Positions 1 to 7,736 of a stretch of 64,000 nucleotides of DNA are shown here, piece after piece (the stretch's first letter is position 1; each line of letters starts with the position of its first letter). The notes beneath the pieces are model-generated. The model did no database searches, was not told the origin of the DNA, and was given only the letters and a program-made list of their open reading frames with translations. Source of the DNA: Phycisphaeraceae bacterium (GTDB taxonomy: Bacteria; Planctomycetota; Phycisphaerae; Phycisphaerales; UBA1924); NCBI GenBank assembly GCA_021299385.1, contig JAJTGZ010000003.1, positions 1-64,000 of the forward strand, read 5' to 3'. Made by a program: the position numbers and the translations under genes.

Positions 1-63
1 ATGATCGCCGTGATGATCGACCACCTCCTGCGACGAAAACCGGAGGCTTTGATGGCCGCTTGA
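1..63 (+). CDS. possible 3' end of a gene cut by the window edge
   Basis: An open frame runs from the first base to a TGA at 61-63 and gives about 20 residues ending RRKPEALMAA. It could be the C-terminus of a gene that starts before the window. It is too short to identify, and chance is a real alternative. A partial copy of the G-rich dispersed repeat follows at about 75-92. Confidence 0.3.
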   Translation: MIAVMIDHLLRRKPEALMAA

Positions 64-123
64 TGCAACAGGCTCCTCGGGGGAGGGGTTCTGATTGAGC
101 CCTGCGGCTCGTAAGGGAGGGGT

Positions 124-948
124 TTATGGGGTTTGTGCTTTGGGTTTGACGGGGAGTTGGACTTCGCCCCACTTGAGGGCGTCGCGTTGGTCGGGGCCGT
201 TGTAGTTGAGGGCGCGGGGTTCGCCGATGACTTCGTAGCGACCGTCTTGTGCGATCCACTCGGCGAGGGTATCGAGGTTGGTGCGGAGGTTCGCCATGCC
301 GTAGCCGCCTTGGAAGCCCAGGGAGATGACGAGGCGTTCAGGTGTGTCGATGACAATGATGCGTGAGTCTTTGGCATCGTCGCCGGCGGGGCCGAGGTCG
401 GGGGTGCGGTAGAGGAAACTCATGGTCCAGCGGTCGGGTGAGTCCTTGGCTTTGGGCAGGGGTTGGTCGTCCTTGCGTGTCCAACCTTGATAGTCCATCT
501 CGACAGGGGAGGTCATCGGGATATCGCGGCGTGTGATGTGGTTGAAGAGTGGGAAGAAGGCCATTCTCATGCCGATGCGGGGGGAGATGGTGCCGGTGGT
601 TTGCGCGCGGCGGAGGGAGGGATAGGCCTTGATATCGATGCACCCTGGGGGTGTTGGTGGGGCGTACCCGTCGGGCAGGGGTGTGTTGATGAGGGCGGTG
701 CCTGAAGTCCAGGTTTCTTCGTCCTCTTGCGTGGCGATGGCCTCCCCCCGGAGGCGGAAGGACTGGCTGGGTGCGGGGATGAGTGCGGGCTGACTGGGTT
801 TGGGCGTGAGCTGCGCTTGTGTGGGCTGCGCCGGTGGTGGTGGTGTGGGGGCGGGGGTGGTCTTTGCGGCTGGGGCTGGGCTGTTGGAGGATGAACAACC
901 CGCCAGCGCGGCGGCGAGGGCAGCGAGTGGGAGAGCCAGGGAACGCAT
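124..948 (-). CDS. SOUL/HBP-family heme-binding-like lipoprotein
   Basis: The 274-residue product opens with a lipoprotein signal peptide (hydrophobic Ala/Leu run ending AALAGCSSS, Cys at about residue 18), followed by a Pro/Ala-rich linker to about residue 60. The rest resembles the SOUL/HBP2 family of heme-binding proteins: the central stretch FFPLFNHITRRDIPMTSPVE matches the family hallmark in which an Asn-x-x-x-Ile-x-Met-T-x-PV segment precedes the beta core. It is predicted to be anchored in the envelope. A heme or tetrapyrrole ligand is inferred from the family only. The ATG at 946-948 places the signal peptide correctly. The gene lies about 50 bp downstream of gcvH on the same strand, so cotranscription is possible, although no functional link is evident. 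Confidence 0.75.
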   Translation of the reverse strand: MRSLALPLAALAAALAGCSSSNSPAPAAKTTPAPTPPPPAQPTQAQLTPKPSQPALIPAPSQSFRLRGEAIATQEDEETWTSGTALINTPLPDGYAPPTPPGCIDIKAYPSLRRAQTTGTISPRIGMRMAFFPLFNHITRRDIPMTSPVEMDYQGWTRKDDQPLPKAKDSPDRWTMSFLYRTPDLGPAGDDAKDSRIIVIDTPERLVISLGFQGGYGMANLRTNLDTLAEWIAQDGRYEVIGEPRALNYNGPDQRDALKWGEVQLPVKPKAQTP

Positions 949-997
949 GGGGATACTCCGCGGTGGATTGGCTCGAGCGACGGCTTGATGGGGCCGG

Positions 998-1378
998 TCA
1001 GTGGACGGGGTGGGCTTTGTCGTAGGCCTGGGCGTCGAGGAGTTTGGCCAGGGGTGTGTTGTCGGTGATCTTGAGTTTGACGAGCCAGTGGGTGTAGGGG
1101 TCAGCGTTGAGGAGGGCGGGGTTGTCGGCGACGGCTTTGTTGACCTCGATGATCTCGCCGGGGCATACGGAGTAGATGTCGCTGGTAGTTTTGACGCTCT
1201 CGACCTCGCCGACGGTACCGGCGGCGGAGACCTTGGTGCCGATGGGCTTCATGCTGGCGTATGTAACGTCGGTGAGTGCATCGACGGCAAAGCGTGTGAT
1301 GCCAAGGGTGAGGGTGTCGCCTTGGAGGAGGTGCCATTCGTGGCTGTTGGAGTAGGTGCGGTCTGCGGGTGAGGGCAT
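998..1378 (-). CDS. gcvH: glycine cleavage system H protein
   Basis: The 126-residue product has the full-length H-protein fold. It begins with the conserved HEW block (residues 13-15) and carries the lipoyl-attachment motif ESVKTTSDIY, in which Lys63 would receive lipoate. The following stretch GEIIEVNKAVADNPALLN is also typical. GcvH shuttles the aminomethyl group between the P, T and L proteins in the cytoplasm. None of gcvP, gcvT or lpd is nearby, so this is an isolated gcvH. Thr-Thr replaces the more usual Ala-x after the lipoyl lysine, which is tolerated in the family. A stand-alone lipoate-carrier role is therefore also possible. No glycine-riboswitch-like structure was recognised upstream. 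Confidence 0.92.
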   Translation of the reverse strand: MPSPADRTYSNSHEWHLLQGDTLTLGITRFAVDALTDVTYASMKPIGTKVSAAGTVGEVESVKTTSDIYSVCPGEIIEVNKAVADNPALLNADPYTHWLVKLKITDNTPLAKLLDAQAYDKAHPVH

Positions 1379-1685
1379 AGGTGTCCTTTTTAATTGGGGA
1401 GGTTGGGTGAGTATAGAAGGGTGCGGGAGAGGTTTTGCTGCGCACGCCCGGCGGGCACGAGGGGCATTTACTCGGAGAACCGAGGGTTGGAGAGTATCAA
1501 GGGGAGTCTGTTGGGCAGAGCATTGGTGGTTGTATTGAGTACTTCAAGGAGTTGACTGCACGTCCCCTCGCCGACCTCCGCCTCCTCTGTGAACATGTTT
1601 CTATGAGGTGCTTTGTGTTTGCCAACCCCACCCCTGCACCTGCTCCCGGGAGGGGTTGAGAACGGGAGAGACCGTGAGATTCGTG
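1379..1685. other. intergenic region between gcvH and the receiver-like gene
   Basis: This 307-bp stretch lies upstream of gcvH. No convincing gene is visible. It holds a diverged copy of the 36-bp G/C repeat at 1624-1657 and a short purine/pyrimidine-biased stretch at 1564-1592 that weakly resembles the CTCCGC-type repeat found at 45.6 and 51.5 kb. The gcvH promoter should lie here but was not pinned down. Confidence 0.5.
1624..1657 (-). repeat. diverged copy of the 36-bp G/C palindromic repeat
   Basis: The stretch begins AACCCCACCCCTGCACCTG and ends GGGAGGGGTT. It matches the reverse orientation of the element found intact at 3721, 16305, 47754 and 56838, with a few changes in the middle that break one of the G-tracts. 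Confidence 0.7.
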
Positions 1686-2063
1686 TTACTCGCGTGTGGT
1701 CGTGGTAGGGTTTTGGCCTGTGGAGAGCGCGGTGAGGAGGGCGGGGAGTTGGGCGCTGAAGGTGCCGCGGGGGAGGACAGTGTCTGCGCCGGCATCCTTG
1801 GCGGCGTTGATCGCATCGGTCATGACGTGGGGTGCGAAGGCGAGTGTGCGCACGGCGGGGGCTTCGGTGCGGATGAGGTGGAGGAGGTCTAGGGCTGTCA
1901 GGCCGGCTTCGAGGTCGATGATCAACGCCCGAACGGGGGAGTCGGCAAGGCGGGCGCGGAGCATCTCGGGGGTGCGGGCTGGCCGGCAGGGGAGGTTGAG
2001 GGCGTCGGCGGTGCCTTTGATTTTGGAGGCCCAGAGCAGGTCTGAGGCGAGGTAGAGGATCAT
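1686..2063 (-). CDS. CheY-like receiver-domain protein, probably non-canonical
   Basis: The start chosen is the ATG at 2061-2063 (product MILYLASDLLWASKIKG, 125 residues), because the upstream part of the open frame has no receiver features and covers the gdhA promoter region. The protein has the alpha/beta pattern of a response-regulator receiver: beta1 ILYLAS, beta3 ALIIDLEAG with an Asp at the phospho-acceptor position, and a late strand TVLPRG. The acidic pair that normally follows beta1 is absent (ASD instead of DD/ED) and the beta5 Lys appears replaced by Arg. It may therefore be a pseudo-receiver that is not phosphorylated. It is divergent from gdhA, which starts 163 bp away. Confidence 0.55.
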   Translation of the reverse strand: MILYLASDLLWASKIKGTADALNLPCRPARTPEMLRARLADSPVRALIIDLEAGLTALDLLHLIRTEAPAVRTLAFAPHVMTDAINAAKDAGADTVLPRGTFSAQLPALLTALSTGQNPTTTTRE

Positions 2064-2226
2064 GGGTGAGGGTATCAAGTTAGGTGGAGGGAGTTGTCCA
2101 CCGGGTCGATCGGGGTGCCAATGCTTGACCCCCGGGCGGTGCGGTTTGGACCGGCCGGGGGAGGGCGGGCCTACCGGCCGCCTGCGTGATTTTTTTCGAC
2201 CGCACCAGCACACACACGAGAGCACC

Positions 2227-3582
2227 ATGGCCACGGCAACTAAGAGCAAACCCAAGGCGTCAACCAACGGGAAGGCAGCGTTCACGAATTCTCAGGCGAC
2301 GATCTTTGACCAGGTCGACCTGCCCAAGGACCCGGACAATCTGTACACGCAGACTGTCAGCGTGATGCTGCACGCGGCGGAGATGATGAACCTGCCGAGT
2401 TACCTTCGGCTGATTTTGGCGCAGCCCAAGAACGAGATCATGGTGCACTTCCCGGTGCGGATGGACGACGGGAGTTTTCAGCTCTTCAAGGGTTATCGCG
2501 TGCAGCACAACAACGCGCTGGGACCGTATAAGGGGGGTCTGCGGTTCCACCCGGATGTGCACCTTGATGATGTCAAGAGCTTGGCGTTTTTGATGACGAT
2601 GAAGTGCTCGCTCGTTGGGGTGCCTTATGGGGGGGGCAAGGGTGGGATCAAGGTTGACAGCCGGGAGCACAGCAAGACGGAGATGGAGCACATCGTGCGT
2701 CGGTTCACGGCGGCGATTGCGCACAACATCGGGCCGGACTATGACATCCCAGCGCCGGACGTTGGGAGCAACAGCCAGCACATGGCGTGGATCGCCGATA
2801 CGTACAGTTTTTTGTCGGAGATCGGCGGGCACAACCCCGCGGCGGTGATCACGGGTAAGCCGGTGGAGTATGGCGGCAGCCTTGGGCGTGAGAAGGCGAC
2901 GGGGCAGGGTGTGGTGGACACGCTGGTGGAGATGCTGCCGGAGTTGAAGCTCAAGCCTGAGAAGTGCACGTTCAGCGTGCTGGGGTATGGGAACGTGGGT
3001 TCGTGGAGCGGGAAGATTTTTCAGGACAAGGGGGCGAGGATGATCGCGGTGGCCGACCACACGGGGTTCATCCGCAACGACAAGGGGATTGATGCGTACG
3101 ACCTGGACGTGCATGTGAAGAAGGTTGGGGGCGTCAAGGGGTATGCCAAGGGCACGGCCATCAGCAAGGAGGAGTTTTACAAGACGAAGGTGGACGTGCT
3201 GATCCCGGCGGCCTTGGAGCAGATGATCCAGGAGCCGGAGGCGGAGATGATCAACTGCCGGGTGATGGCCGAGGGGGCGAACGCTCCGACGACGCCGGCC
3301 GGTGAGCGTGTGCTGACGGCCAAGGGAGTGGAGGTGCTGCCGGCGATTTTGTGCAACGCCGGGGGCGTAACGGTGAGTTACTTTGAGTGGGTGCAGAACA
3401 AGACGTTCCAGTCGTGGGACCTGGAGTATGTCGACCGCGAGCTCAACAAGCACATGGTGCGGGCGGCGCAGAAGACACGCAAGGCGAGGCAGGAGTTCAA
3501 GTGCGACCTGCGGACGGCAGCCTATATCGCGGCGTTGCAGCGGTTGAAAGAGGCGTATGAGGTGAGAGGGATATTCCCGTAA
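2227..3582 (+). CDS. gdhA: Glu/Leu/Phe/Val-family glutamate dehydrogenase
   Basis: The product has 451 residues, the normal length for a hexameric glutamate dehydrogenase, which interconverts glutamate with 2-oxoglutarate and ammonium in the cytoplasm. The ATG at 2227 is preferred over the upstream in-frame starts, which encode a non-conserved Gly/Arg-rich stretch. The N-terminal domain has PYKGGLRFHP (100-109), the substrate-binding block KCSLVGVPYGGGKGG (126-140) with the catalytic-lysine position at Lys138, and PAPDVGSNSQHMAWI. The C-terminal Rossmann domain has TGKPVEYGGSLGREKATGQG and VLGYGNVG. Coenzyme choice cannot be decided by eye. It is monocistronic, followed by dispersed repeats. 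Confidence 0.93.
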   Translation: MATATKSKPKASTNGKAAFTNSQATIFDQVDLPKDPDNLYTQTVSVMLHAAEMMNLPSYLRLILAQPKNEIMVHFPVRMDDGSFQLFKGYRVQHNNALGPYKGGLRFHPDVHLDDVKSLAFLMTMKCSLVGVPYGGGKGGIKVDSREHSKTEMEHIVRRFTAAIAHNIGPDYDIPAPDVGSNSQHMAWIADTYSFLSEIGGHNPAAVITGKPVEYGGSLGREKATGQGVVDTLVEMLPELKLKPEKCTFSVLGYGNVGSWSGKIFQDKGARMIAVADHTGFIRNDKGIDAYDLDVHVKKVGGVKGYAKGTAISKEEFYKTKVDVLIPAALEQMIQEPEAEMINCRVMAEGANAPTTPAGERVLTAKGVEVLPAILCNAGGVTVSYFEWVQNKTFQSWDLEYVDRELNKHMVRAAQKTRKARQEFKCDLRTAAYIAALQRLKEAYEVRGIFP

Positions 3583-3646
3583 GCGGGGGTAGCGATGAGT
3601 GATGAGTGAAGACATAGCGCAGCCCTGCCGCTGCCCATCCCTGGGT

Positions 3647-3672
3647 GGGTAGGTCGGCTCTCCGAGCCGACC
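3647..3672. repeat. 26-bp palindromic repeat, first of two identical copies
   Basis: This is a 26-bp element with arms GGTCGGCTC and GAGCCGACC around a 3-nt loop, preceded by GGGTA. The same 26 bases occur at 56771-56796, 53 kb away. Both copies lie just past the stop codon of a plus-strand gene. Confidence 0.9.
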
Positions 3673-3720
3673 GTCTTTGGTGTGATGTGATACGTTTTTT
3701 TAGGGGCTGTTGTGTGTGCG

Positions 3721-3756
3721 AACCCCACCCCTGCCCCTCCCCTCGGGGGAGGGGTT
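3721..3756 (-). repeat. 36-bp G/C palindromic repeat with G-quadruplex motif
   Basis: This is a full copy in reverse orientation, so the plus strand reads the C-rich side first. The minus strand carries GGGGAGGGGCAGGGGTGGGG. The copy lies 10 bp beyond the stop codon of the minus-strand SDR gene. Confidence 0.9.
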
Positions 3757-3766
3757 CGAGGCGCAC

Positions 3767-4573
3767 CTAGGGGTAGTCTTGGCGCGTTGGGCGCACTGTA
3801 ATCTCTGAGATGTGCACGGCTGGGGGTTGGGCGGCGATGAAGGTGATGACGCGGGCGACGTCGTCGGGGGCCAGTGGTGGGCCGATTTTGTCTTTGACCT
3901 GGCTGAACCAGGCGTCCTCGTAGCCAGCGACGGATTGAAACTCACTGACGACGAAGCCGGGTGCGACGATGGTTACGCGGATGCCTTTGGGGCCGAGTTC
4001 TCGGCGGACGCCCTCGACCATGCCGTGGACGGCGAACTTAGTGGAGCCGTACATGCTGGAGAAGGGTGAGACGTGGTAACCGACGACCGAGCCGATGACA
4101 ATGATGTCGCGTGCGGGTGCGCTGAGCCAGGAGCCGTGCTGACCGGTCTGGTTCTCTGGAACGGCTTGGAGCATGCGTTTGCCGGCGGCGCGGATGAGTG
4201 TGGCGGCGCCGAGGATGTTGGTGCGGAGCATCTCGTCCCACTGGGTGGTGTCGCTGGTGACGACGGAGCCGGCGAGGCCGCGGCCGGCGTTGACGATGAT
4301 GAGGTCAGCGTCGGCGGAAAAGGATCGCTTGGCGGTGTTGAGCATCTGGTCGATGGTCGCCTGGTCGGCGCAGTCGCCGGCGACGGGGACACAGGTGTTG
4401 GGGGCGGTTGAGTTGATCTCAGCGGCAAGGACGCTGAGTTTCTCGGCTCGGCGTGCGTTGATGACCAGGCGTGCGCCGGCGTCGGCGAGGTGGCGGGCGG
4501 TGGAGAGGCCGATGCCGGCGGAGGCGCCGGTGACGATTGCGACACGGCCTTGGAGGGGCTTGGACATGGTCAA
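3767..4573 (-). CDS. short-chain dehydrogenase/reductase (SDR)
   Basis: The 268-residue product has a classical SDR fold. It shows the cofactor motif TGASAGIG (residues 15-22), a VNAG-type NAG segment (IVNAGRG), a catalytic Ser region (VIGSVVGYH) and the YxxxK pair in YGSTKFAVHGM. The Arg residues after beta2 (NARRAEK) favour NADP(H) over NAD(H). The substrate cannot be told from sequence. Two ATGs (4573 and 4567) are possible and differ by two residues. It lies 109 bp downstream of the aminotransferase gene on the same strand. It is cytoplasmic. Confidence 0.85.
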   Translation of the reverse strand: MTMSKPLQGRVAIVTGASAGIGLSTARHLADAGARLVINARRAEKLSVLAAEINSTAPNTCVPVAGDCADQATIDQMLNTAKRSFSADADLIIVNAGRGLAGSVVTSDTTQWDEMLRTNILGAATLIRAAGKRMLQAVPENQTGQHGSWLSAPARDIIVIGSVVGYHVSPFSSMYGSTKFAVHGMVEGVRRELGPKGIRVTIVAPGFVVSEFQSVAGYEDAWFSQVKDKIGPPLAPDDVARVITFIAAQPPAVHISEITVRPTRQDYP

Positions 4574-4682
4574 CGGTATGCCCGAGGGAGTTTTACTCCA
4601 GAGGGCCCAGAGGGGAAGTTACTCAGAGGACGGAGGTATGGAGTTCGGATGGAGGAGTTTTGGGGGAGTGGTGGGTTTGTAT

Positions 4683-5864
4683 TTAGGCGAGGGTGTGGAG
4701 GCGGCGAATGGCTTCGGTGATGGTTTGGCGTTTTTTGCAGAAGGCGAAGCGGATGAGGGAGTGGCCGTCGGCGGGTTGGGTGTAGAAGGCGCTGGGGGGG
4801 ATGGCGGCTACGCCGGGGTTTTTGATGAGGGCCATGCAGAGGGCGGTGTCGTCGGTTACGCCGAGTCGGCAGGAGAGTGCGGTGTGGTCGGCGTAGATGA
4901 AGTAGCCGGCGCGGGGGGTGTGGATCGTTAGGCCGATTTTGTTGAGGCAGTCGGCCAGGAGGTCGCGGTGTTCTTGCAGGAGCGGGAGGAGTTGTGCAAG
5001 GGCTTCTGGCTCGCGTTCGAGGGCGGCGACGGCGGCGTGCTGGAGGGGTGTGGCGACGGAGAAGGAGAGGAACTGGTGCGCGGCACGGACGCCGGCGATG
5101 AGGTCGGGGTGGCCGATTGCCCAGCCGATCTTCCACCCGGTGAGGCTGAAGGTTTTGCCCATGCTGCTCAGTGTGATGGTGCGGTCGGCCATCGCCGGGA
5201 GCGTGGCGATGGAGATGTGCTTGGCGCCGTCGAAGAGGAGGCGTTCGTAAACCTCGTCGCTGACGGCGATGACGTTGTGCTTGATGCAGAGGGTGGCGAT
5301 GAGTGTGAGTTCCTCGCGGGTAAAGACCTTGCCGGTCGGGTTGTGGGGTGTGTTGATGAGGATGAGCTTGGGGCCTTGGGCCATGGCGGCGTGGAGGGCG
5401 GCCTCGTCAAGCTGCATGGAAGTGATTTTGTTGCCGGTGATGACCGGGCGAAGTGGGACGGGCAGGACGTGGGCGCCGGCGAGGGCAACGCAGGCGCGGT
5501 AGCAGTCGTAGAAGGGCTCGATGAGGACGACCTTGTCGCCTGGGTTGAGCAGGCCGAGCATGGTGGCGGCGATGGCTTCGGTGCAGCCGACGGTTACGAC
5601 GGTTTGGGTGTCGGGGTCGCAGGGGAGGTTAGTGTCGCGTGTGAAGCGTTTGGCGATGGCGTTGCGGAGGGTGGGTATGCCTGGCAGGGGGGCGTACTGG
5701 TTGCTGTGGGTGTCGATGGCGGCCTTAGCGGCGGCCTTGATCCAGTCGGGGCCGTCGAAATCGGGGAAGCCTTGGGAGAGGTTGACGGCGTTGTGCTCGG
5801 CTGCGAGGCGCGACATGATGGCAAAGACGCTGGTGCCGAAGGGGGCGAGGTGGTTGGCGATCAT
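4683..5864 (-). CDS. class I/II PLP aminotransferase (methionine/kynurenine type)
   Basis: The ATG at 5862-5864 gives 393 residues, the usual length; the open frame upstream of it is not conserved. It is a fold-type I PLP enzyme: LSQGFPDF near the N-terminus, LINTPHNPTGKVF (169-181), VSDEVYE with the Asp and Tyr that hold PLP, SSMGKTFSLTGWKIGW with Lys237 as the Schiff-base lysine, and a C-terminal Arg (SLIRFAF) for the substrate carboxylate. The QGFPDF start and the SMGKTF(S)LTGWK block are typical of the methionine aminotransferase/kynurenine aminotransferase subgroup (YbdL-like). The likely role is amino-acid transamination in the cytoplasm, possibly methionine salvage. It is divergent from the MBL gene. 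Confidence 0.85.
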   Translation of the reverse strand: MIANHLAPFGTSVFAIMSRLAAEHNAVNLSQGFPDFDGPDWIKAAAKAAIDTHSNQYAPLPGIPTLRNAIAKRFTRDTNLPCDPDTQTVVTVGCTEAIAATMLGLLNPGDKVVLIEPFYDCYRACVALAGAHVLPVPLRPVITGNKITSMQLDEAALHAAMAQGPKLILINTPHNPTGKVFTREELTLIATLCIKHNVIAVSDEVYERLLFDGAKHISIATLPAMADRTITLSSMGKTFSLTGWKIGWAIGHPDLIAGVRAAHQFLSFSVATPLQHAAVAALEREPEALAQLLPLLQEHRDLLADCLNKIGLTIHTPRAGYFIYADHTALSCRLGVTDDTALCMALIKNPGVAAIPPSAFYTQPADGHSLIRFAFCKKRQTITEAIRRLHTLA

Positions 5865-5931
5865 GTGTGGATTGTTGCAGGGATGGTTGGGGTGTGCTAA
5901 GGTCGGGCCCCGCGTCAAGGAAGATGCACTT

Positions 5932-6819
5932 ATGTCGCAGATGCTGTTTGCTACGGCCGGGTTTGAGGCCTTGATACCGATGGTCAAGTCGGCGGGTGGT
6001 GGCGCGCTGGAGCCGGGGGTGGTCTGCTCGGCGGGGTTGTGCGTGTTGGGGTCTGGCTCGGGTGGGAACTGCTCGGTGCTGGAGGTCTGCTTTGAGGATG
6101 GGCGGCGGACGCGGCTGCTGATTGATATTGGGCTGTCGCCACGCTCGACGTGCAAGCACCTGGAGGTGCTGGGGATTGATATCGAGTCGATCGACGGCGT
6201 GCTGCTGACGCACCTGGATGCGGACCACTGCCACGGTGGGTGGGTCAAGAAGTTGCCTGGGGGTGTGGAGTTGTTTGTGCACCGCAAGCACGCCGATCTG
6301 GCGCAGGAGGGTGGGTTTGGGGCCAGCAGGTTGCTGGCGTTTGATGGTTCGTTCAGCACGCGCGGCGGGGTGGTGGTCAGGCCGGTGCTCAACGAGCATG
6401 ATTCACGCGGGAGTGCGGCGTTCCGGTTCGTGCTCGGGGATGTCGGGGATATCGGCTTTGCCACGGACCTTGGGCGGGCCAGTGAGCAGCTTGTGGCGCA
6501 CATGCGCGGGGTGGACGTGCTGGCGATCGAGAGCAACTACTGCCCGCGGATGCAAGAGCGCAGCGGCAGGCCGATCTACCTGCAGCGGCGGATCATGGGT
6601 GGGCGGGGGCACCTGTCCAATGGGGAGGCGTTGACCGCGATCAGGAGCATCAAGCCCAGGAGGCATGTGGTGCTGCTGCACCTGTCGCGCAAGTGCAACA
6701 GCCCGTCGCTGGTGGCAGGGATGCACAGGGGGGCGGGGTACCGGGTAACGATCACGTCGCAGAACCGGCCGTCGGGGTGGGTGAATGTTGGACCGAGTAG
6801 AGGGAATCTTGACGGGTGA
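5932..6819 (+). CDS. MBL-fold metallo-hydrolase, WalJ/YycJ-like
   Basis: The 295-residue product is a metallo-beta-lactamase-fold hydrolase. The opening block VLGSGSGGNCSVLEV is characteristic of the YycJ/WalJ-type group (LxSGSxGN). The metal-binding motif is THLDADHCHGG (H94, D96, D98, H99), and further metal ligands are likely in EHDSRG and FATDLG. Members of this group are often phosphodiesterases or exonucleases, which I give only as the family-level inference. The start is uncertain: ATGs at 5932, 5941 and about 5980 are in frame, and the conserved domain begins near residue 36. The promoter must lie in the 67-bp divergent gap with the aminotransferase gene. Confidence 0.8.
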   Translation: MSQMLFATAGFEALIPMVKSAGGGALEPGVVCSAGLCVLGSGSGGNCSVLEVCFEDGRRTRLLIDIGLSPRSTCKHLEVLGIDIESIDGVLLTHLDADHCHGGWVKKLPGGVELFVHRKHADLAQEGGFGASRLLAFDGSFSTRGGVVVRPVLNEHDSRGSAAFRFVLGDVGDIGFATDLGRASEQLVAHMRGVDVLAIESNYCPRMQERSGRPIYLQRRIMGGRGHLSNGEALTAIRSIKPRRHVVLLHLSRKCNSPSLVAGMHRGAGYRVTITSQNRPSGWVNVGPSRGNLDG

Positions 6820-6864
6820 GGGTGCATCGGCACTTGCGGTGGGAAGCGGGGGTATGCTGCCTGC

Positions 6865-7725
6865 ATGAACACGTTTTTGCTGGCCATGGGCGTGGTGTGC
6901 GCGTCGGTGCTGCTCGGTGCGGGGTTGCTTCACCTGCTGCCGAGGTTGGGGAGTGTGGGGCGCGGGGTGGGGGGTGCGCTGTGCCGGGCTCCGTGGCTGG
7001 ATGTGCCGATTGTGTATTTTACTGCGTTGCCGCTGGTCTTTGGGCCGGTGTGGGGTGCGTGGTGGGGTGCCGATGGGCTTGGTGGGCAGGCGTGGGTGGG
7101 GCTGGCGGGTGCGGTGGCCGGGCAGGTGTCCGGTGTAGTGATCTGGGGTTGGCTGCATGAGTTGGCCAACCCGCAGGCTCGGCGTGGGCCGAGGATTGTT
7201 CGGACGCTGAACAGGATCGTCGGCAAGTGGCGCAACCACGCGGCGTTGTGGGTTACGGCGATGGTTACGCCGGTGTTTGTGGTGGTGCGTGTTGCGCAGG
7301 TGTTGATCTATCCGTGGTTGAGTTTGCTGGTGGGGCTGCCGAGGTACAAGCAGGGGGAGTGGGTGAATGTATCGAGGCAGAAGTTTTCGGGGTTGGTCGG
7401 GCACGACCTGATCTGGTGCCTGTATTGCGACTGGATGACGGGGGTGTGGAGCCTGGGCAGTGAGATGCTGCGGAACGTGGAGAGTTTTTGGTGCCCGATC
7501 CGGTTTTATGACGGGAAGAAGTGCGAGAACTGCAAGATCGATTTTCCGGATGTTGTCGGCGCGTGGGTGAGGCCTGATGGGACGATGGGTGAGGTTACTG
7601 CGCTGCTGGAGGAGAAGTATGCCGGGGGGAACCGGGGGTGGTTCGGGCACGCGACAAGGCTGACGCACGAGGGTCGGGAGGTTGGGTCCACTGCTGGTGG
7701 GGGTGCGGGCAAGCCGGGGGCGTAG
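6865..7725 (+). CDS. conserved-type membrane protein of unknown function with CxxC motifs
   Basis: The product has 286 residues. The first 100 contain three hydrophobic segments (about 3-24, 45-68 and 78-98), and a further one lies at about 128-155 (LWVTAMVTPVFVVVRVAQVL). The C-terminal half looks soluble and carries WCLYCDW and CENCKIDF, which could bind zinc or form disulfides, then a short Gly/Ala tail. I do not recognise the family. The gene starts 45 bp after the MBL gene, so cotranscription is likely, and it converges with truD 12 bp past its stop. The coding strand is very G-rich, as is the whole plus strand in this part of the window. Confidence 0.7.
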   Translation: MNTFLLAMGVVCASVLLGAGLLHLLPRLGSVGRGVGGALCRAPWLDVPIVYFTALPLVFGPVWGAWWGADGLGGQAWVGLAGAVAGQVSGVVIWGWLHELANPQARRGPRIVRTLNRIVGKWRNHAALWVTAMVTPVFVVVRVAQVLIYPWLSLLVGLPRYKQGEWVNVSRQKFSGLVGHDLIWCLYCDWMTGVWSLGSEMLRNVESFWCPIRFYDGKKCENCKIDFPDVVGAWVRPDGTMGEVTALLEEKYAGGNRGWFGHATRLTHEGREVGSTAGGGAGKPGA

Positions 7726-7736
7726 GGGGGTAGGTG

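Noticed and set aside
1379-1685. Glycine riboswitch upstream of gcvH
   Set aside because: No aptamer-like pair of conserved cores was recognised on the minus strand.
2260-3615. A 451-codon minus-strand open frame opposite gdhA
   Set aside because: It is antisense to a clear glutamate dehydrogenase and has His/Arg/Leu-rich composition typical of a shadow frame in GC-rich DNA.
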